The notes below the pieces were generated by a model that had not been told where the DNA came from, searched no databases, and saw only the letters and a list, made by a program, of their open reading frames with translations. The position numbers were made by a program, and so were the translations under genes. A stretch of DNA of 64,000 nt, from NCBI GenBank assembly GCA_029783825.1, contig JAREIK010000343.1, positions 2,208,501 to 2,272,500 on the forward strand, in the 5' to 3' direction. This stretch comes from Sapria himalayana. Its lineage: Eukaryota > Streptophyta > Magnoliopsida > Malpighiales > Rafflesiaceae. Positions 1 to 11,202 of the stretch are shown in pieces; the stretch's first letter is position 1; every line of letters begins with the position of its first letter.

Positions 1-21
1 TTTTTATGATAGTTATGCTTA

Positions 22-230
22 AAATATAGGAATATTTATGTTTTGGTACACCAGATACAAATATTTGATATTTGGTGGCATCTAACTTTTCGTAAATAAA
101 AAGTATCATTCTAAAATAATTAAGTCTTAGTGCACTAAAATTCTTAAACTCAATTTTACTATTCTAAATTCGTAAAATTTAATTAAATTTAATTAAATTA
201 GAAATTATTTTTTGCTAACAATTACCTTGG
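22..230. repeat. Fragment of a long-TIR MITE family
   Basis: The stretch reads TTTATGTTTTGGTACACC and continues with repeated 'ttggtg..catc' and 'gtgcactaaaatt' motifs. The same arrangement makes up the ends of the elements at 22663-23094 and 37793-38955. Only one arm is seen, so this is a partial copy, perhaps cut by the window edge. Family membership is by eye. Confidence 0.4.
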
Positions 231-879
231 TAATATTGTACTAGAGACACGATAGTATTTGAACTCATGTCTTCCACTTACAAAATTATCAACTGCTTGG
301 TAACAGTCATGAGAACAAGTCGAAACTTGTACTAACAAAATAAATGATAATGCATATAAGTATACATAAATATATGTAGATATATAAACATATATAAATT
401 GACTAACTTATATCTATACATAAACAAATATATAAGTATCTATACATATAATTTTATATGTTACTATGTGTGTGTGTGTGTGTATAAATATTTTCTAATA
501 AATTTAGATCATCATTTTTGTTTGAAAACAATCTTTGAGATATGTCATGTCGGATTAGGAAATCTCACATGCAAAGAAAAGATAATTGAATTCAATAAAT
601 TGATTATTTTTAATTTCAATAAAATTTCTCTTTACATTTTCATAAATAACTATTATAAATAAATTAAATTAGGTTGTTTAAATTTTTACAATGTGGTTCA
701 AAGAATTATTAGAAAATGAACTGAGATGATTTACGTGCCACTATGAAGTTGTTTCGTCGAATAAAATTAGCTATTATAAAAACTAATTGCATCTAATTAT
801 AACATTAATTCTAAAATCAACTCAAGACACAATTAGGCTTTCAATTAAGCATCACAAGCTAGCTACAATATAAAATCCT
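231..879. other. AT-rich sequence, no gene recognised
   Basis: A short (TG)n run lies near 467-482. Reading frames here are low-complexity and match no family I know. Confidence 0.5.
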
Positions 880-2200
880 CATTCTTAAATTTTTTTCATT
901 TTTCTTATTTAATTTGTTGTTTTATCATGCTTATCTACTACTTCCTTTGAAAGCAACTACCTCAATCAATATTCAAAATACATATCTTTGAATTAGACAA
1001 AAACCATAATACCACACTATCCCACCGAAACACATATTGGGAAAATTAAGTTTTCTTACAAAAAACAAAACTTATTTAATTTTAATTGCACTTCAAATTC
1101 TTTCTGATTTTATTTCCACCTCATCCATTTCACAATTAAAACTTTCACATGAGTTGGCATTAGTTTGGGATAAGAACCCTAATCCAATTCGACTTGCCTC
1201 CCCCTCTCCCCTAAATTTGCTTGTGCATGCTCATTTGTTCTAATTCCCATTTCTCCTTTCCACTCTTTTCTCTCCCGAGTTTGTTCCAAAATACAAACCC
1301 TAATTGATACTTGATCATTGCTCTCCCTTTTCTCTCAATTTGTGCCAGTGTAATTAACATTACAGAAATCCAAACACACAAATCACATAGATTATAAATG
1401 TGTTTTGGCATCATCAATTATTATGATGATTCACCAAAACCCAAAATGTAAATCAAGGGCTAATGATGAGCGAATTTGGGTATCTATTTTGGTTTCAACA
1501 ATTTTATTTTATTAAACTATGAGAGCAATATAAAGATATATAAGTATATAACCTATAGTGTAGAATATTTCATGCAATATACTCTCAGACACATTCCACA
1601 ACATATATTATATTGTGAGCATATACTTTATTTATGTATTCTATAGTGTCTATGTCTACTACAAGTTTGAAGTACAAGTGATGTTCATTTCTTCCAAGAT
1701 TAATAAAACAAACTTCAAGTTAATTTCTAACCCATGTATACTTTCTTTATGTATGAACTAGTCAATAAACTCTTCATCATGAATGTCAAAGCTTGATTGT
1801 GGCATTTCATCTTCAACTTGTTCACCCAAGTTATTTTTGTATTGAGTAGCGACACTACAGATCCATCTCATGACTCTAGACTAGGTCACCATGTAAAGTC
1901 TATGCGTTGTGATGTTAAACTATTAAGATATCATATTTCTATCTCACAATTGGAGGCTATTCTCCATTGTTTTTTTCTTAGAAACAAAGGATCCAACTCT
2001 AGTCATGATAGAATTTCCCAATATATTGTACAACTACAAGCTTACACAACTTGTACCTCGAGAAATTTCTATTGCTTCTCATTTCATCTTATAAACCTTG
2101 TTGTCACAATTGAACTTCACGCCAATATCAATTAGCAAACTTATAGAAATTATATTTTTTCTTAATTATGGAATATGCATAAATCCTAGGATAAATCTGA
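880..2200 (-). repeat. Dispersed repeat, internal part of a copia-related element
   Basis: The part at about 880-1290, read on the minus strand, matches 35515-35880 on the plus strand over most of its length; for example both carry 'gagcatgc', 'caaatttagg' and 'tcgaattgg' in the same order. At 35 kb this part follows directly after the LTR and primer-binding region, while here about 1.3 kb separates them. One copy therefore has a deletion or the other an insertion. No intact protein is encoded. Confidence 0.5.
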
Positions 2201-2870
2201 AGGCTTCATCATGCATATTTTTCTATCTTAACTATTAAGATATTTCTGATAGTCACGCTTACTCCATCATGAGGCTCATAATGAATGAACCATCTTCAAT
2301 GAGGAGTCATGTAACATGATGTGAATGTCTCGATGAACTAGGTGTACCTATCAACATGAGTAACATAGGCTACACCAAAATATAGGTCTTCATAGTGGAT
2401 AACTCCTTACCTACCAAGCTAGCTCTCTCATGGATCGTGAATTGTAATAATGATATCATGACTCTTAATAATAATATAATTAAGATTATTAGTAGAAGTA
2501 TAATAATAAAATTAACAATAATAATATTATTGACCAGTGACATGCTTTGATAGAAAATCTCAAGTCCTCCACAAGTTTTCATAGTTCTCTCAATATAACA
2601 TTCACCAAGAGCGCATCTACTAAATATTATCAAACTAAATCTCACACTCTTAGATCCATCTTGTCCCATTTGATAATATCCACAAATGATATCTTTGGTT
2701 TTTGATCATTTACTATTAGCTTTAGATCTTCTATCACTTACTAGTAATCATTATTAATAAACAAATATTTTATCTTTAATTAATATTATTCAAAACTATT
2801 CCTCAAAAAATTCTAAACCTCAATCCTATATGTCAAACTCGACATGCTCTAATTCACACACTAAACCATC
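2200..2870 (-). pseudogene. Decayed Ty1/copia gag N-terminal region
   Basis: Read on the minus strand from about 2670, the broken frames spell pieces such as 'WDKMDL', 'LVDALLVNV', 'KLVEDL' and 'IKACH'. These line up with the TNT1-like copia gag core (DKLDRKA..., LADSVLLNV, KLGELYQSKSLVNK). Stops and frameshifts break it. It lies just inside a minus-strand LTR and primer-binding site, where gag is expected. The family assignment rests on this order and position; no protease or reverse transcriptase follows. Confidence 0.55.
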
Positions 2871-3620
2871 ATTTGATACCAAATGTTAGAATTAAGAGGT
2901 ACCAAAGATGATATTTGATACCTAGTATTAGGAGTTGTGACAATCAAAATTATACAAAACAAAATGTTTGAATCTTATAATACTAGAAATACTCCATCTC
3001 AAATATTACAATCATGATGATTGTGGTTTAGGGTTTTTAAGAAGAGAAATTAGTTACAAACAGAACTCTCATTGAAGAAGCATACATACACCAAGAAATA
3101 TTTCATAGAAGAAGCATACATACACTAGAGAGGAAGAGGGAACAAAGACATAGGAGAGAGAGAAGAACAAATACATAGAATAAGAGGAAAAACATTCTTC
3201 GTATTGGAATGGAGGATGAGTAGTTATATGACCTATGCCAGTTCTTGGTTGAGGCTTCCTATTCGAGACTATTCTAAAAAGTTAAATGACAAAATCTAAA
3301 ATGTATGATAGGGTGAGGGGGGATGTCAAGATGATGCCTCCCCAAGTTATCACTCATTAGTGGTAGCATATGACAAATGAGATAATAATAGTTTCTTAAT
3401 TTAGATAATCTAAATCCATGAAATAAGTTCAACCACCCATAATAGAAATTTCAGCAAAATTCAAATAGTGCTCATTCCTCTAATGCATAACTATTAAGAC
3501 TAGTCAAGCTACAAGTTTACCTTGCTAGGTATGGTTCAATGGAAGCTGATAGGGAGGAAGTAGGATAATCTAACCAAAGGAACGAGGTATTCATTCTATC
3601 AATAGGTGTCATGAGCCTAT
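2871..3620 (-). mobile_element. Copia-type LTR with primer-binding site, minus strand
   Basis: The sequence TTTGATACCAAA at about 2874-2885 is the reverse complement of a TGGTATCAaAG-type initiator-tRNA-Met primer site. It is followed at 2886 by TGTTAGAATT, a plausible LTR terminus starting with TG. The LTR body has a counterpart on the plus strand at 34975-35280, and its far part at 43230-43800. The outer LTR end and any target duplication were not found, so the right limit is approximate. Confidence 0.55.
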
Positions 3621-3626
3621 GAGCTT

Positions 3627-3935
3627 AATCATTTTCTTCTTTTTCTTTTAATCTTCTTTTTCTTATTCCTCATTATCTTCTTCTTCTTTCATTTCTACTT
3701 TTTAATCATCATCATCGTCATGTTATTCTTCTTCTTCTTCTTCTTCTTTCTCATCTTATTCTATTTTTTCTTTTTTTTTCTTTTTCTAATTTTTCCTATT
3801 TCTCCTCTTCTTTTTCTTATCTACTTCATATTATTATTATTTTTATTCTTCTTCCTTTTTTTTCATCTTTTATTTTTTAATACTACTTCTTTGTCTTATT
3901 ATTATTCTTCTATTTTTTTAGGGCAATCTTAAGTA
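3627..3935. repeat. Polypyrimidine tract
   Basis: About 300 bases consist almost only of T and C on the plus strand, with TTC and TTA runs and scattered A. The long open frames through it are poly-Phe/Leu artefacts. It adjoins the outer side of the LTR above. Confidence 0.8.
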
Positions 3936-4036
3936 GTAGCAGTAGGATAATTTTTTTAGGGCAATGAGAGCAATAGGCTACATCTGTGACTATCACTATA
4001 AGTACTCGTTACATCAAAATATAATTGGTAGCTTAC

Positions 4037-4250
4037 TTTGATCGGGCGCTAAAGCCCCAAGGCCAAAATAGGTGGCCACATAGCCCAAACCCGACTTACA
4101 TGGCAAGGGTTTTCTTTTTAAAAATCCAGTCTTGATGAGAAGTTACTCGATGGAGCGTGAATAATGACCTATGATCCATTCATGCCTAATGATGGGTCAA
4201 TGTGCTAGTTGACCATACCACCAAGCCAAGCATGTGGATTCGAGTTGTTT
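4037..4250. repeat. hAT-derived GC-richer fragment
   Basis: The stretch matches 39420-39620 in order: 'aaccCGACTTACATGGC', a 'aGTTACTCGA' block, 'gacc(c/t)a(c/t)tcatgcc' and 'ccaccaagCCAAGCa'. The same order recurs near 12530-12660 at the 5' end of a hAT fragment, so both pieces are probably hAT subterminal sequence. Confidence 0.45.
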
Positions 4251-4650
4251 TAAAAGAAATGTTTGTGGTATTAAATAAAGCATATACAAACAAAAATATC
4301 TTTGATATACTCATTAAACTTTTTCTATGTGAGACTATCATTATCTATTTTTGTGGATATCTTTTAAACTAAGAGAATATATTGTTTGTTTCCTAGAATA
4401 TAATTCATCATTAATATAAAATCTAATTCCATTTGGTAGTTTTATATTTTATTCTATTTGAGCCTTCAATTAAATCTAATGTATCAGAGATGATACTTAC
4501 ATTATCATTTGTTTCTATTACATTTTAAAAAAATATTTTTTTTTCCTTGATGGATTGTACGTGTAGTTGTGTAATAAGTAAGATATATCACATTCATTCA
4601 TCTGGAAAATCAATAATACATAAAATTAGATAAAAATAAAAATACAAATA
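4251..4650. other. AT-rich sequence, nothing recognised
   Basis: No gene, repeat boundary or RNA was recognised in this stretch. Confidence 0.5.
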
Positions 4651-4659
4651 ACAAGATAG

Positions 4660-5645
4660 TATTCTTATTAACTCAAAATAAAATATATAAAATTATTTAA
4701 TATTTATAGATTCATCTTCTACAAAATAATTAAAATTATCACTAGGACTTTCAAAAAAAAAATCATTTCAAAATAAGATAGTTTCCATCCATTTCTATTA
4801 GCAAAATTAGTTTCTAATCTCTTTTTCTTCATCCTTTAATGATGTTTAATATAGATCTATTATGTATTTGGCAGTATGACATGTATGAAACCAACATCCT
4901 TCCTTTTTTTTATATATAGCAAGTCTCTTTCAGAGCATTGAAAAATTTTTTATATACACTTACTCTATTTTCTTATTTTGTCTCGCTATTATTCCACTTC
5001 AGGCAATAAAATGACTTTTTCCTTTTCCTTTTAAACAATTCTATCCACGACCACAAAATTGTCCACATTCATGCATATTATTATAAGATGAAATTGTATT
5101 TACTTAAGTGAATGGTTCAGATCCCATTAGATGGGACTCGTGATTTTTTATTAATAGTTCATTATTTTATTCAACTACTATAAGATATGATAAGTTATTT
5201 TACTTTAAATAGTTGGTAAGTTTATAGTTCATTATATTGCTGCTGCAGGAGAACATTATTGGCACGAAATATTGTGAATATTTTTTTTCTAATGTCTTAT
5301 TTCATAGTTTTTTATCCGCATAACTTTAATTTGGAGCTTATTTAAATAGAACAGAGTAATATACACTAAATATATTAAAATCTTGCAGCCTAAGGTACAT
5401 CTAGTCATTGCAAGTTTTGGGTAAATTTATTATTTTTTGTGATCAAATCTATTATCATTCAACTCATTCAATAGAGTGAAAGAATCTTTCACAATGAGAT
5501 GCTCATTTTTCATATCCTCGTAGAGATGAAGCCTAAAGAAAATTAGTGTTTTTACATAGATCTAGTAAAAATTATCTATCATAGATTATTGATACTGAAA
5601 CATATCTGACTTCCATGAATCTTAGAGAAATAATAAAAGAAGCAG
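4660..5645 (-). pseudogene. Decayed Ty1/copia gag
   Basis: Minus-strand frames give, in order, 'EHLIVKDSF', 'ELNDRFDHKK', 'PKLA..', 'LKVMR'-like, 'NVLLQQQY'-like and 'NNELLIKNHES', then a lysine-rich zinc-knuckle-like part and 'YCQIHNRSIL' near 4860. This is the order of the common plant copia gag family (UBN2 type: RYDHQK..., LPKARYDW, ASNVLLQQQY, NNELLMKNHE). Many stops and frameshifts are present. It ends next to the LTR boundary at 5661, as gag should. Confidence 0.65.
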
Positions 5646-6480
5646 ATTCATACTGATAACGTGTTATAAAATAGTGACAGAATTATAACTAAAATTGCAA
5701 GGAGAGAATAATAAAGAATGGCGTTCTATTTCTTAGTCACCTATACAATACAATAGATAAAGAGCCCATATTATAGACATTTTTTTTGTCTTTCCCTCCA
5801 CGTGAATGAACTTTGTGATGATGCTTTTGTGGTTGCATTTTCATTGTTGAATTGAGTTACTTGATGGTTTCAATAATAGCTTTGCCACCAGGTAGCACCT
5901 TAATAGTGTGATTCTTGTGTGACAATTTGGTTCACCAATATTTGCTTCATGACTTCTTTCATAGGAATCATTTATGCCGACGGGCGCCCTCAGGGACTCA
6001 CCTAAGATGAGATCAAGTTGAATATCATGAATTACTATTAGCACCCATAGATATTTTGTCCACTTAACTAAGAATATGGAATCACCCTCATGCCACAACA
6101 TATCATTATCCTTGTAGACACTTTTGTGTCAGAAAACCTATGGTAATTTCACAAGTGTAAAGTTCCCCACCTAGTTATACATCTCATAACCTTGTAGGCA
6201 CTTTTGTGCCAAATGGGTAATCACCCTCTTGCATGACATAATTTCTATTTCACATGTTCAACATGATATTCTAATGATAGGTTGTAAACTAATATACCAT
6301 CCAAAAGGAAAGCCACACAACATTCCGATAAACATTGACATGCCATACATATTACCGTACAACATATTACTAAGAATTCGACCCATATAGACTTGATAGT
6401 ATCATTATCTTAGGTCGAATTTGGTAATCCATCTCAAACCCATGTTTATATAAAAACTCTACTACACGAACAATGAGTCC
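5646..6480 (-). mobile_element. Copia LTR region, minus strand
   Basis: ACTGATAACGTGTTATAAAA at 5644-5670 matches the usual plant copia junction in reverse (primer site then LTR start TGTTA). Beyond it, 5661-5790 has the A-rich leader-like sequence typical of such LTRs. The distal limit is uncertain. The frame at 5841-6101 on the minus strand lies within or next to it and encodes nothing I recognise. 'cttgtaga/gcacttttgtg' occurs twice (about 6112 and 6192), a short internal duplication. Confidence 0.45.
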
Positions 6481-7074
6481 AATGTATGTAGATAAAAAAA
6501 TGTTTTTTCCCCTCTATTCTACAACCTAACCTTGCAAGTTCTTATTATAAATATGCAAAAAACTTAAGATCATTAAGTATTTTATAAAATGCCTAACATT
6601 ATTAACATGAAAGTAGAATAAAAAAACAGAAAAATAAAGAATAAGAAGACAAATAAGAAAAAAACAAAATAAAAAACAATTAAAAAAGAACAAAAATAAA
6701 AAATAAAAAGGATAATGAGAAGCAAAAAAAAAACTAAAAATATAATAAAAAGAATAAAAAAAACATAAATAGCATAAAAATAAAAAAAATTAAAAATGAA
6801 ATCTAAGTAGACATATGACATAGATAAAGAAAAAAATAATAACAATGATAAAAATTTTGAAAAATTACGAGACCATGAAAGCGACCCTTAAAAGCACTCT
6901 AGCATCCAAATGAGCCACATTAGGTATTTTATAAAATTTTCATAATTCTTCTAAAAGTAAAAATAATTCAAGTAAAAAAAAATAGCACTCGGAAAACAGC
7001 ATTAAATACTACAGCAAAGGTAATAATCCCACGAACCAAATAAAAAAAATATTCTTTAAAAGCACAATCAGGCA
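6481..7074. other. AT-rich sequence downstream of S20, with an A-rich purine tract
   Basis: About 6600-6850 is nearly all A with some G and T, so the minus strand is a low-complexity Phe/Leu frame without meaning. The 3' UTR and polyadenylation region of the S20 gene should fall at its right end; no clear signal was chosen. Confidence 0.5.
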
Positions 7075-7916
7075 TCAATCCGACATGGTAACATCAACTT
7101 GCACACCCCCTTCAATAGTAATGGAGGTAATATGCTTCACGGCTTCAGGAGTGCTATGCAGATCAATCACGCGCTTGTGGATGCGCAGTTCAAACCAATC
7201 CCAAGTGTTTGTTCCTATAAAAATAATCATGTCCATCACGCTGTTAAAACACAGGAATAACATGCAGCAGCAGCAATAACATGCAGCAGCAGCAGCAGCG
7301 ACAACATGCAGCAGCAGCAGCAGCGACAACATGCAGCAGCAGCAGCAGCGACAACATGCAGCAGCAGCAGCAGCGACAACATGCAGCAGCAGCAGCAGCA
7401 GCGACAACAATCAGAAGCAGCAGCAACATGCAGCATCAGCAGCAACATGCAGCCGAATCAGCAAGATGCGGCCAAAGCAGCAGCAACATGCAGCCGAAGC
7501 AGCGGCAACATGCAGCCGAAGCAGCAGCAACATGCAGCCTAAGCAGCAGAACCATGCAGCGGCAGCATGCAGCAGCAACAACAATATAATGTTCATGTTA
7601 ATCTTACCTTCACCGCAGGGTGACTTTCTAGTGCAAATTTTGAGGGTTCTTACAGGCATCCTCGCAGGACCCTTCACCTTGAGACCCATGTTTTTCGCCC
7701 CATTGTAGAGGTCAGAGCACACTGTGTCAAATATACAAAACATTAAAATAAAATGGAAATCAGTGTGTCTGTGTGTGGCCATGACACGGAAAAAAAATAA
7801 AAACCTTTCTCAACATTTTTGACGTTCTTTGAACAGAGGGTAATCCTGATGCGCTTCAGATCTGCTTCTGATTCTGCAAGTTTATCCGGCTTCGTAGGAG
7901 CAAATGGCACGGCCAT
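7075..7916 (-). CDS. RPS20: 40S ribosomal protein S20 (uS10), three coding exons
   Basis: uS10 is a small-subunit protein of the 40S head, in cytosolic translation. Coding exons on the minus strand are 7805-7916 (112 nt), 7608-7721 (114 nt) and 7075-7214 (140 nt). All introns have GT...AG ends in phase 1. Joined, they give 121 residues, close to the usual 120-124. Family motifs read through the joins: KRIRITL at 21-27, [47 protein letters not shown] and ITSITIE. The start [10 protein letters not shown] is chosen because it gives family length; a possible AG acceptor lies just upstream, so a 5' UTR intron is likely. The copy is divergent for so conserved a protein: for example WDR reads WDW, and the tail is VDVTMSD. 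The frame and splice sites are intact, so it may be functional, but relaxed selection is possible. Intron 2 carries a CAG-rich minisatellite. Confidence 0.88.
7262..7590. repeat. CAG-rich 25-bp minisatellite inside S20 intron 2
   Basis: ATGCAGCAG units begin at 7281, 7306, 7331, 7356 and 7381, spaced exactly 25 bp, each ending in AGCGACAAC. A shorter unit begins at 7262. From about 7420 to 7575 a related, more varied array of roughly 24-bp AACATGCAGCCGAAGCAGC units follows. The array fills most of the 393-bp intron 7215-7607. The intron transcript carries it as CUG-rich repeats. Several frames are open on both strands simply because the units lack stop codons. Confidence 0.9.
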
Positions 7917-8497
7917 ACCTACAAAACTTATGAATTTCTGACCACAAACAAACAACCAGACAAAATGCCACAACAAGGAACATCAAATTTAACAACAAAT
8001 TTAGTTGTAATTTATTTTTAATTTTAGTTTATATTTATATACATCATTTACCCCACTAGCCAATTAAATGTCCAATAAATACTTGTTTCCAAAATTGTTG
8101 TGAAACCTATTATTATTGATCACGTAGCAATTCACCATGTGATTTTAATATAATGCATTTTCATTCCTTCAATATAAGGTTATACTTGTAATTGCATCAG
8201 CCAGATATGTCACGTTTGACACCTCTATATTGAAGGTACTCATTGAAAATTAGATAATTTATAATGTGTTCGCTCATAATCAAAATATCATTCACGTACA
8301 TAATGAATAAAAACATACATATATTATAACTCTTTAAAAAAATAATGAAAAATTAATAACATACATATATAAACAAAATAAAATAACTATATTTTAAAAT
8401 ATAGCAAATTAAGCTATTGGTTACTACTTCATATATATTATCTATATATTATATCTGACTGCAATGCTCAAATTCAAGATGACTAATTCATACACAC
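7917..8497 (-). other. Region upstream of the S20 start, possible 5' UTR intron
   Basis: The bases just before the ATG read TTTTGTAG|GT on the minus strand, a good acceptor. If the leader exon at 11365 belongs to this gene, this stretch is intron. No other gene was seen. Confidence 0.35.
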
Positions 8498-8725
8498 TAA
8501 AGGTGTCAAATGGGCTAAGTTGAGCCAGTATAGACCTAATTTTGGTGGCCCAGCCCGACCACCACATCATGTCGGATGCACCACAAAATGGGTGCATGGA
8601 CCATGTCGTGCTGGCACAGCCACATCATATGTCAATTAGGTGCAATCCGATGGCACGACTTGGGTGCAAATGGCATACCACCATGCCAAGCACGAGGCAT
8701 GTAGGGTGCAAATTTAACCTATGTC
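8498..8725. mobile_element. hAT-related fragment
   Basis: It begins TAAAGGTGTCAAATGGGC, matching the family terminus TAGAGGTGTCAAACGGGC, and continues with GC-richer 'gcccgaccacc', 'atgtcggatgcacc' and 'gcacgaggcatg' motifs. No matching right end was found, so it is a truncated or decayed copy without coding capacity. Confidence 0.55.
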
Positions 8726-9312
8726 TCTTCCAAGAAAAGATCAAAAGGTCAATATTAAAGGTAGCAATTATTGAACCATCTAATTCTATTGTGCTCATTT
8801 ATGATCATAGCAGGTAGTATATATATTGTATTCTCTTAGTATAGACTAATGTCCTAAGCAATTAAGTTTATTTAATTTTTAACTTAACATGAGCCCGAAC
8901 AAAGTAGACTCATGAGCTACTATATTTTCTAGATTTGAGGAAGATGTCATCTCTTGAGAAATCAAGTTTTTTCCAAAATTAATATGATTTTTATTTATTG
9001 ATATATATACCATAACTCCTTAAAAATAATCACAATATAAATCAACAAGCAAATATGTAAATGATGAATAACTTTATCTCCTAGTTAAAGATTCAAGTGG
9101 GATTACTAATAAATAATGAAAGATAATAAATTATATGTATCATTTAAACTCTTATTCTTTCTGTAATCATCAAAAATAAATCATGTAAAAAAAAAAATAT
9201 TATCATTGACTAAAATCCTATTATTTTCTTATTAAAAATACTTATATATCTTATTTTTATATTAAAATATTCAAAAAAAAAAAAAATCACATATCAAATC
9301 TATGAGTGATAA
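8726..9312. other. AT-rich sequence, nothing recognised
   Basis: Non-coding, with A- and T-runs; it ends at the target duplication of the next element. Confidence 0.5.
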
Positions 9313-10015
9313 CTTATCTCCTATGTTGCACGGGCACGGATACGGACACGGAGATACGACACGGCACGATACGGGGACACGGTAAATTCTAAAAAACTAG
9401 GATACGGATACGACTAAGATACGTCATGATAAAAAAAATAAAAATAAAAATTATTAATTATAAATATTAGGTTTTTTAAAATAATTTAAAATTATGTATT
9501 TTAAAATAATGTAAAAAAAATTTAAACCCTCTAACACCCCCCCCACCACCCTCCCTTTACCGTTTCGATTTTCAAACTCTCCCCACTCCCGATAGAGATT
9601 CTAAAACCCTCCATTCCCTTTATAGAATTAGGTTACCTTAGGTATTGTCGGCACCTCGACAGTGTGCTCCTCCCCTCCCCGTTTGACGCAATGACAATTG
9701 ACAACTATTTCTCGCAATCGACTTGTCAGCAACTCACTGTCGGTGGTGTGCTCCTCAATTTGTTGGAGATGTAGGAATAATAGTTAATATATAGTGTATT
9801 TCCGACGCGTTAGAATCATAAAAATACGTCTGTAGGTAAACAACGCGTCTGTAGGTAAACGATGCGTCTGTTATTAACGACGACTGTTTCCAAACAACGC
9901 GTCGGATATGTCTCTGATGCGTGTCCGACCCGTGTCGCCGTGTCCACGTGTCGACACGGGTCGGATACGGCGACACGATAGTTCCTAGGCGTATCCGTGC
10001 AACATAGCTTATCTC
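9313..10015. mobile_element. 687-bp non-autonomous hAT-type MITE with perfect 8-bp target duplication
   Basis: The element spans 9321-10007. CTTATCTC stands immediately left (9313-9320) and right (10008-10015) of it. The termini are CTATGTTGCACGG and its exact complement CCGTGCAACATAG. Subterminal sequence is rich in (G)ATACGG/CGACACG motifs at both ends (about 9330-9420 and 9860-9985) around an AT-rich middle. It has no coding frame of note. The 8-bp duplication points to hAT rather than Mutator (9 bp) or Tc1 (TA). It lies between the S20 gene and the leader at 11.4 kb. Confidence 0.85.
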
Positions 10016-10429
10016 AATTTAGGAATAAATTGCTTATAAAACAAATACCCTAAAAAATCTTAAGAGGCAAACTTAATAATTTAACTCCATGATACAAAAT
10101 CTAAAGTAATATATACTAAAAAATATGTATATATAATAAGTCATTTAGTTAATAAACTAATTTGTGATTAAAATTATGTTGCACCAAAAAATATCATAGA
10201 ATACTCCTAAATAATTTCTCAGAATCTTTCTCACATTTGAGAATGAACAAGCAAATAGCATCATACACTCAAACACTTATTATGAAACCTATCATAAAAG
10301 ATAACATATAATCCAATTCATTTAAATCCAAAATAAATCTTCTACAAAATTTATTAATCTTACAAATAAATATCAAAAAAAAAAATAATAATTAATTAAT
10401 TATGTGAATGTGTATGTACATTCCACAAT
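10016..10429. other. AT-rich sequence, nothing recognised
   Basis: No gene or boundary was seen in this stretch. Confidence 0.5.
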
Positions 10430-10725
10430 GGCAAGTAAGCACACATCACATTGGCCACTGCACAGCTATAGATCATGTCGTGTCCAAGGACATGAACATG
10501 GCAAGTGGCCTCTCAGATAATGCCCAAGCAGGCTTAGGAACCAAGCTAGCTATGTATGGACTCTTGTAGCTTGCCAATGCACACACTTTGCCAAGTTAGC
10601 CCAACACACCCATTACAAATCTGATTGCTCTTCAACCCAATATGTTGTGTTGGGCTACCAAAAATCTAAGACATGTCAGCAGAACAAAACTCTGCAATGA
10701 CATGTTTGGTACCTCTTGTTACCAT
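10430..10725. mobile_element. Decayed hAT-derived GC-richer fragment
   Basis: A GC-richer block has repeated 'ggcaag', 'gccaatgcac' and 'gttgggct' words and ends 'tgTTTGGTACCTCTT', which resembles the family's right terminus GTTTGACACCTCTA. No target duplication was identified. The call rests on composition and this one end. Confidence 0.4.
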
Positions 10726-11202
10726 TAATATTGAACGTGCCAACCAATAGGTTCAAACATTATTTCTAATTGATACCCACCGTCTTGAAAAAAATAATGA
10801 GTTAATTAATATGAAATTCAATTAGATCCAAATAAAAAAAAAATAGAAAAATTAGAAAAAAAAAATAGAAAAATTAAAAATTAGTTATGATATTGAAAAA
10901 ATTGATCATAAAAACAAAACAGATATCCAAAAAAAATTTAAATTTTTATATAAATTTGCATGAAAATTATATCTATTTTTCTACCACCATCATATTTCTC
11001 TATGTTTTTCTATTAAGTATCCTCCTATTTCATCTATTATTTCTATTTCATCTATGTTTTTCTTATTAAGTATCCTCCTATTTTGCATGTGTAGCTTACC
11101 AGGCGTTACAACAAAAAATATATATTACACATAATACTTATGAACATTTATATATATACATACATCCATGCGTATAGATACACACAAATCTAATTAAGAG
11201 TA
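10726..11202. other. AT-rich sequence, nothing recognised
   Basis: No gene was seen. If S20 begins at 11.4 kb this lies in its first intron. Confidence 0.45.

Noticed and set aside
3720..3932. Poly-Phe/Leu 'membrane protein' frame
   Set aside because: It is a translation of a simple TTC/TTT tract.
7236..7782. Ala/Cys/Gln-rich open frames on both strands through the CAG repeat
   Set aside because: The 25-bp unit has no stop in most frames, so all are open by chance. The region is the second intron of S20.
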